NCBI GenBank assembly: GCA_036477795.1
Contig: JAZGDL010000341.1
Span: 1 to 8,758 of the forward strand
From: JAZGDL01 sp036477795
GTDB taxonomy: Bacteria > Planctomycetota > Phycisphaerae > UBA1845
Direction of reading: 5' to 3'
Length of the DNA: 8,758 bases
The notes below the pieces were generated by a model. That model was given only the letters and a program-made list of their open reading frames with translations, was not told the origin of the DNA and ran no database searches. The translations under genes and the position numbers were made by a program. Of the stretch, positions 6,732 to 8,758 are shown piece by piece. The first letter of the stretch is position 1, and every line of letters starts with the position of its first letter.

Positions 6732-8212
6732 ATGCCCAGCAGGCTGAACAGTTACGGGCCCTGCCGCCCGTGTCCGAGCTCTTGGACACCGATCGGGCCA
6801 GACTCTGGTCCAAGACCACCGCCCGCGCCGACATTGTCGACGCCTTGCGCGCCGCCCTGGAACAAACCCGCGAGTGCATCCTCACCAACAGCAGGCCACA
6901 AGCACCTGTTGACAGGGAAGACATCCTCCGGTTGGCGGAGGATTGGCTGGTGCGGCAAACCACCCCCTCACTCCGGCCGGTCATCAACGCCACCGGTGTC
7001 GTCCTGCACACCGGCCTCGGCCGTGCACCGCTCAGCCGCAAGGCCATCGATGCCATAGTCAAGGGCGCGTCCGGTTATTGCAACCTTGAATACGACCTGA
7101 CCGCCGGCACCCGCGGCCGGCGTCAATCTCACGTCTCCGATCTGCTCTGCAAGCTGACCGGGGCTGAGGCAGCGACCGTGGTGAACAACAACGCCGCCGC
7201 CCTGGTTCTCGCCATGCGGGCCTTATGCGAGAACCGCGAAGTCATCGTTTCGCGAGGCCAACTCGTCGAAATCGGCGGCTCCTTTCGCATGCCCGAGGTG
7301 ATGGCCGCCGGCGGGGCGGTGCTCCGCGAAGTGGGCACCACCAACCGCACCCGCATCAGCGACTACCGCGACGCCGTCACCGAAGACACCGCCGCCCTGC
7401 TCCACGTACACCACAGCAACTTCCGCATCGTCGGATTCACCGAGCAACCTGACGCCGAGGCGCTCACCCGCTGCGCTCATGACCATGATCTAATCGCCAT
7501 CGATGACCTCGGCAGCGGGGCTATGTTTGACTTTTCCCACATGAACTTGCCGCTCGAGCCTGACGTCCACCAGTCCATCACCGCCGGTTTCGACCTGATC
7601 TGCTTTTCCGCCGACAAGCTCCTCGGTGGCCCCCAAGCCGGCATCATCCTGGGACGTAAGGACCTGATCACCCGCATCGAAGCCCACCCCCTGATGCGAA
7701 GCTATCGCGTCGACAAGCTGGCGTTGCTGGCACTGGAAGCCACGCTCCGCCTCTACAGCGACCGATCAGCCGCCATCGAGCACATACCGACGTTGGCCAT
7801 GCTCAACGCCGCACCCGACCAACTGGCTGAGCGGGCCCGCAAGCTGGCGCACATGCTCTCCGCTGCTTTGCCCAACGAAGAGTTTTCCGTCGGCACCGAC
7901 ACCAGCTATGCCGGCGGCGGCTCGTTGCCCGGTGAAGGCTTGGAAACGGTAGTCATCAACTGGCGCCCCTCGCAAGCCCATGGATTGCAATCCGTGGGTT
8001 CCTCGCTTAACGCCGTCGTCGCCCAACTCCGCCAAGCCCACGGATTAGAATCCGTGGGTTTCGTATCCGCCTCCACTCCCGTCATCGCTCGCATCAAGAA
8101 CGATCACATAATCTTCGACCTGCGCACCCTCCGCGACTCCGACTTCCAAACCCTGGTCACCACCGTCTGTGGGACAATTCCCCGCAATGTACGAATGGCG
8201 AATGGCGAATAG
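6728..8212 (+). CDS. selA: L-seryl-tRNA(Sec) selenium transferase SelA
   Basis: SelA is a PLP enzyme that converts Ser-tRNA(Sec) to Sec-tRNA(Sec) using selenophosphate. Diagnostic stretches are LRPVINATGVVLHTGLGRAP (82-101), NLEYDLTAGTRGRR (119-132), NNNAAALVLA (153-162), VEIGGSFRMP (180-189) and ICFSADKLLGGPQAG (291-305), where K297 is the PLP lysine. The ATG overlaps the selB stop (ATGA), indicating translational coupling. At 494 residues it is about 25-30 longer than the usual 460-470. The excess lies at the C-terminal end, where two near-identical peptides, QAHGLQSVG (416-424) and QAHGLESVG (436-444), are encoded by palindromic repeat copies, and where the last residues MANGE and the TAG stop come from a heptamer repeat. 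The flanking family core (GGGSLPGEGLETVVINWRP and PVIARI..FDLRTL) is intact, so the enzyme is probably functional. Confidence 0.97.
   Translation: MNAQQAEQLRALPPVSELLDTDRARLWSKTTARADIVDALRAALEQTRECILTNSRPQAPVDREDILRLAEDWLVRQTTPSLRPVINATGVVLHTGLGRAPLSRKAIDAIVKGASGYCNLEYDLTAGTRGRRQSHVSDLLCKLTGAEAATVVNNNAAALVLAMRALCENREVIVSRGQLVEIGGSFRMPEVMAAGGAVLREVGTTNRTRISDYRDAVTEDTAALLHVHHSNFRIVGFTEQPDAEALTRCAHDHDLIAIDDLGSGAMFDFSHMNLPLEPDVHQSITAGFDLICFSADKLLGGPQAGIILGRKDLITRIEAHPLMRSYRVDKLALLALEATLRLYSDRSAAIEHIPTLAMLNAAPDQLAERARKLAHMLSAALPNEEFSVGTDTSYAGGGSLPGEGLETVVINWRPSQAHGLQSVGSSLNAVVAQLRQAHGLESVGFVSASTPVIARIKNDHIIFDLRTLRDSDFQTLVTTVCGTIPRNVRMANGE
7973..8000 (+). repeat. In-frame palindromic element inside selA, copy 1
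   Basis: The left arm AGCCCATGGATT (7975-7986) pairs with the right arm AATCCGTGGGTT (7989-8000) with two G-T wobbles. It encodes QAHGLQSVG in the selA frame. It matches copy 2 at 25 of 28 positions. Confidence 0.85.
8033..8060 (+). repeat. In-frame palindromic element inside selA, copy 2
   Basis: The left arm AGCCCACGGATT (8035-8046) pairs with AATCCGTGGGTT (8049-8060) with a single wobble. It encodes QAHGLESVG in the same frame as copy 1 and starts exactly 60 bases after it. The sequences between and after the two copies are unrelated, so this is not a 60-bp tandem duplication. Confidence 0.85.
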
Positions 8213-8227
8213 CGAATAGCGAATGCC
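8193..8227 (+). repeat. Five tandem GAATNNC heptamers across the selA stop
   Basis: The units are GAATGGC twice, GAATAGC twice and GAATGCC, in perfect register. The first two and part of the third are translated as the end of SelA, and the selA TAG stop (8210-8212) is in the third unit. Confidence 0.85.
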
Positions 8228-8250
8228 AATCACGAGTGGCGATGGTGTTT

Positions 8251-8278
8251 TCAATTCGCTATTCTCAATTCGCTATTC
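8251..8278 (-). repeat. Inverted heptamer repeat block between selA and tyrA
   Basis: TCAATTCGCTATTC occurs twice in tandem (8251-8264 and 8265-8278). Read on the minus strand it is GAATAGC-GAATTGA repeated, the same heptamer family as the 8193-8227 block in opposite orientation. GAATAGCGAAT there and ATTCGCTATTC here give an 11-bp perfect stem, so the convergent gene end could fold into a hairpin that may also serve as a two-way transcription end. That role is inference. Confidence 0.8.
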
Positions 8279-8285
8279 TTCATTT

Positions 8286-8758
8286 TCACGACCGCTCCAC
8301 CAACCGATCGATCACATAGCTCGACTGCTCCAAGGCCTCCTCGGAAAACGGACCGAAGAATGCCCGCACCTCCTCAAACATCGCCGCAAAACGCTCTTGA
8401 TCACCCGTCGAAATCACCTCACTCAACTGCTTAGCGGTGTCGCGTGCGACACCCATTACCTTGTCCTTCTGGGGGTTCAACATCTCAATCGGACCGTAGA
8501 GCGACGGCGATTGTGCGAAGTGACGCCCTACCACATACAGATCCATCAAATACGCCGGCGACGTAAACTTCAGCGACTCCTCCAGCGGGAACCCCTTATC
8601 CGAGCCCAAAGCGCCAGCGCCGGGTTTGCTTAGCCGGGCCAGCGCCAATCCCAACACCTGCGTCTGAAAATGCGTCAGCACCTGCACCACCGCCATGGCC
8701 CGATCATGTTCCTCAGCCGTCGCTTCCGTCACGTTCAACCCGCGGGCCGAAAACATCT
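8286..8758 (-). CDS. tyrA: Prephenate dehydrogenase (TyrA-like), C-terminal part, cut by window edge
   Basis: The visible 157 or so residues match the all-helical C-terminal dimerisation domain of prephenate dehydrogenase, the NAD-dependent enzyme leading from prephenate to 4-hydroxyphenylpyruvate in tyrosine synthesis. The clearest stretches are QVLTHFQTQVLGLALA, FTSPAYLMDLYVVGRHFAQS and LYGPIEMLNP, which resemble the HF...LSSPIYRLEL.MVGRLFAQ region of the enterobacterial TyrA protein. The NAD-binding domain and true start lie beyond the right edge; the Met at 8754-8756 is internal. The stop TGA is at 8288-8286, 73 bases from the selA stop in convergent orientation. Whether a chorismate mutase domain is fused at the N-terminus cannot be seen. 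Symbol is by similarity only. Confidence 0.8.
   Translation of the reverse strand, partial: MFSARGLNVTEATAEEHDRAMAVVQVLTHFQTQVLGLALARLSKPGAGALGSDKGFPLEESLKFTSPAYLMDLYVVGRHFAQSPSLYGPIEMLNPQKDKVMGVARDTAKQLSEVISTGDQERFAAMFEEVRAFFGPFSEEALEQSSYVIDRLVERS

Overview
The window comes from a GC-rich bacterium. A planctomycete, possibly of the Phycisphaerae type, is the best guess, but this rests on general impression rather than a marker gene. The pointers are stand-alone FHA-domain and secreted DUF1028 proteins, weak ribosome binding sites, and several families of short palindromic repeats that look like repeats I associate with planctomycete genomes. No rRNA or tRNA is present to settle it.

Layout. 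Positions 1-281 hold no clear gene but carry strong, partly mutually exclusive hairpins ahead of an NAD(P)-binding sugar-epimerase-like gene (282-1172, +). An 88-bp palindromic element (1200-1287) separates it from a class I SAM-dependent methyltransferase (1365-2072, +). A 142-bp element with 12-bp inverted ends (2085-2226) lies between that gene and a convergent gene for an exported DUF1028/TPR protein (2260-3267, -). Next is a two-FHA-domain protein (3492-4325, -). A 459-bp divergent spacer (4326-4784) holds an inverted pair of REP-like hairpins whose stems co-vary. The core is the selenocysteine operon selB-selA (4785-6731 and 6728-8212, +), overlapping by ATGA. A prephenate dehydrogenase-like tyrA gene enters from the right on the minus strand (8286 to the edge).

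How it works together. SelA converts seryl-tRNA(Sec) to selenocysteyl-tRNA(Sec), and SelB delivers that tRNA to UGA codons marked by a SECIS element, so the host should make selenoproteins. Neither the tRNA gene selC, nor selD, nor an obvious selenoprotein gene is visible here. The other genes look like unrelated single-gene units.

The most notable signal is repeat invasion. At least five distinct short repeat types occur in 8.7 kb. Two copies of one 28-bp palindrome lie inside the selA reading frame in the same frame exactly 60 bp apart, adding near-identical nonapeptides to the SelA C-terminal region. A heptamer repeat also supplies the last codons and stop of selA.
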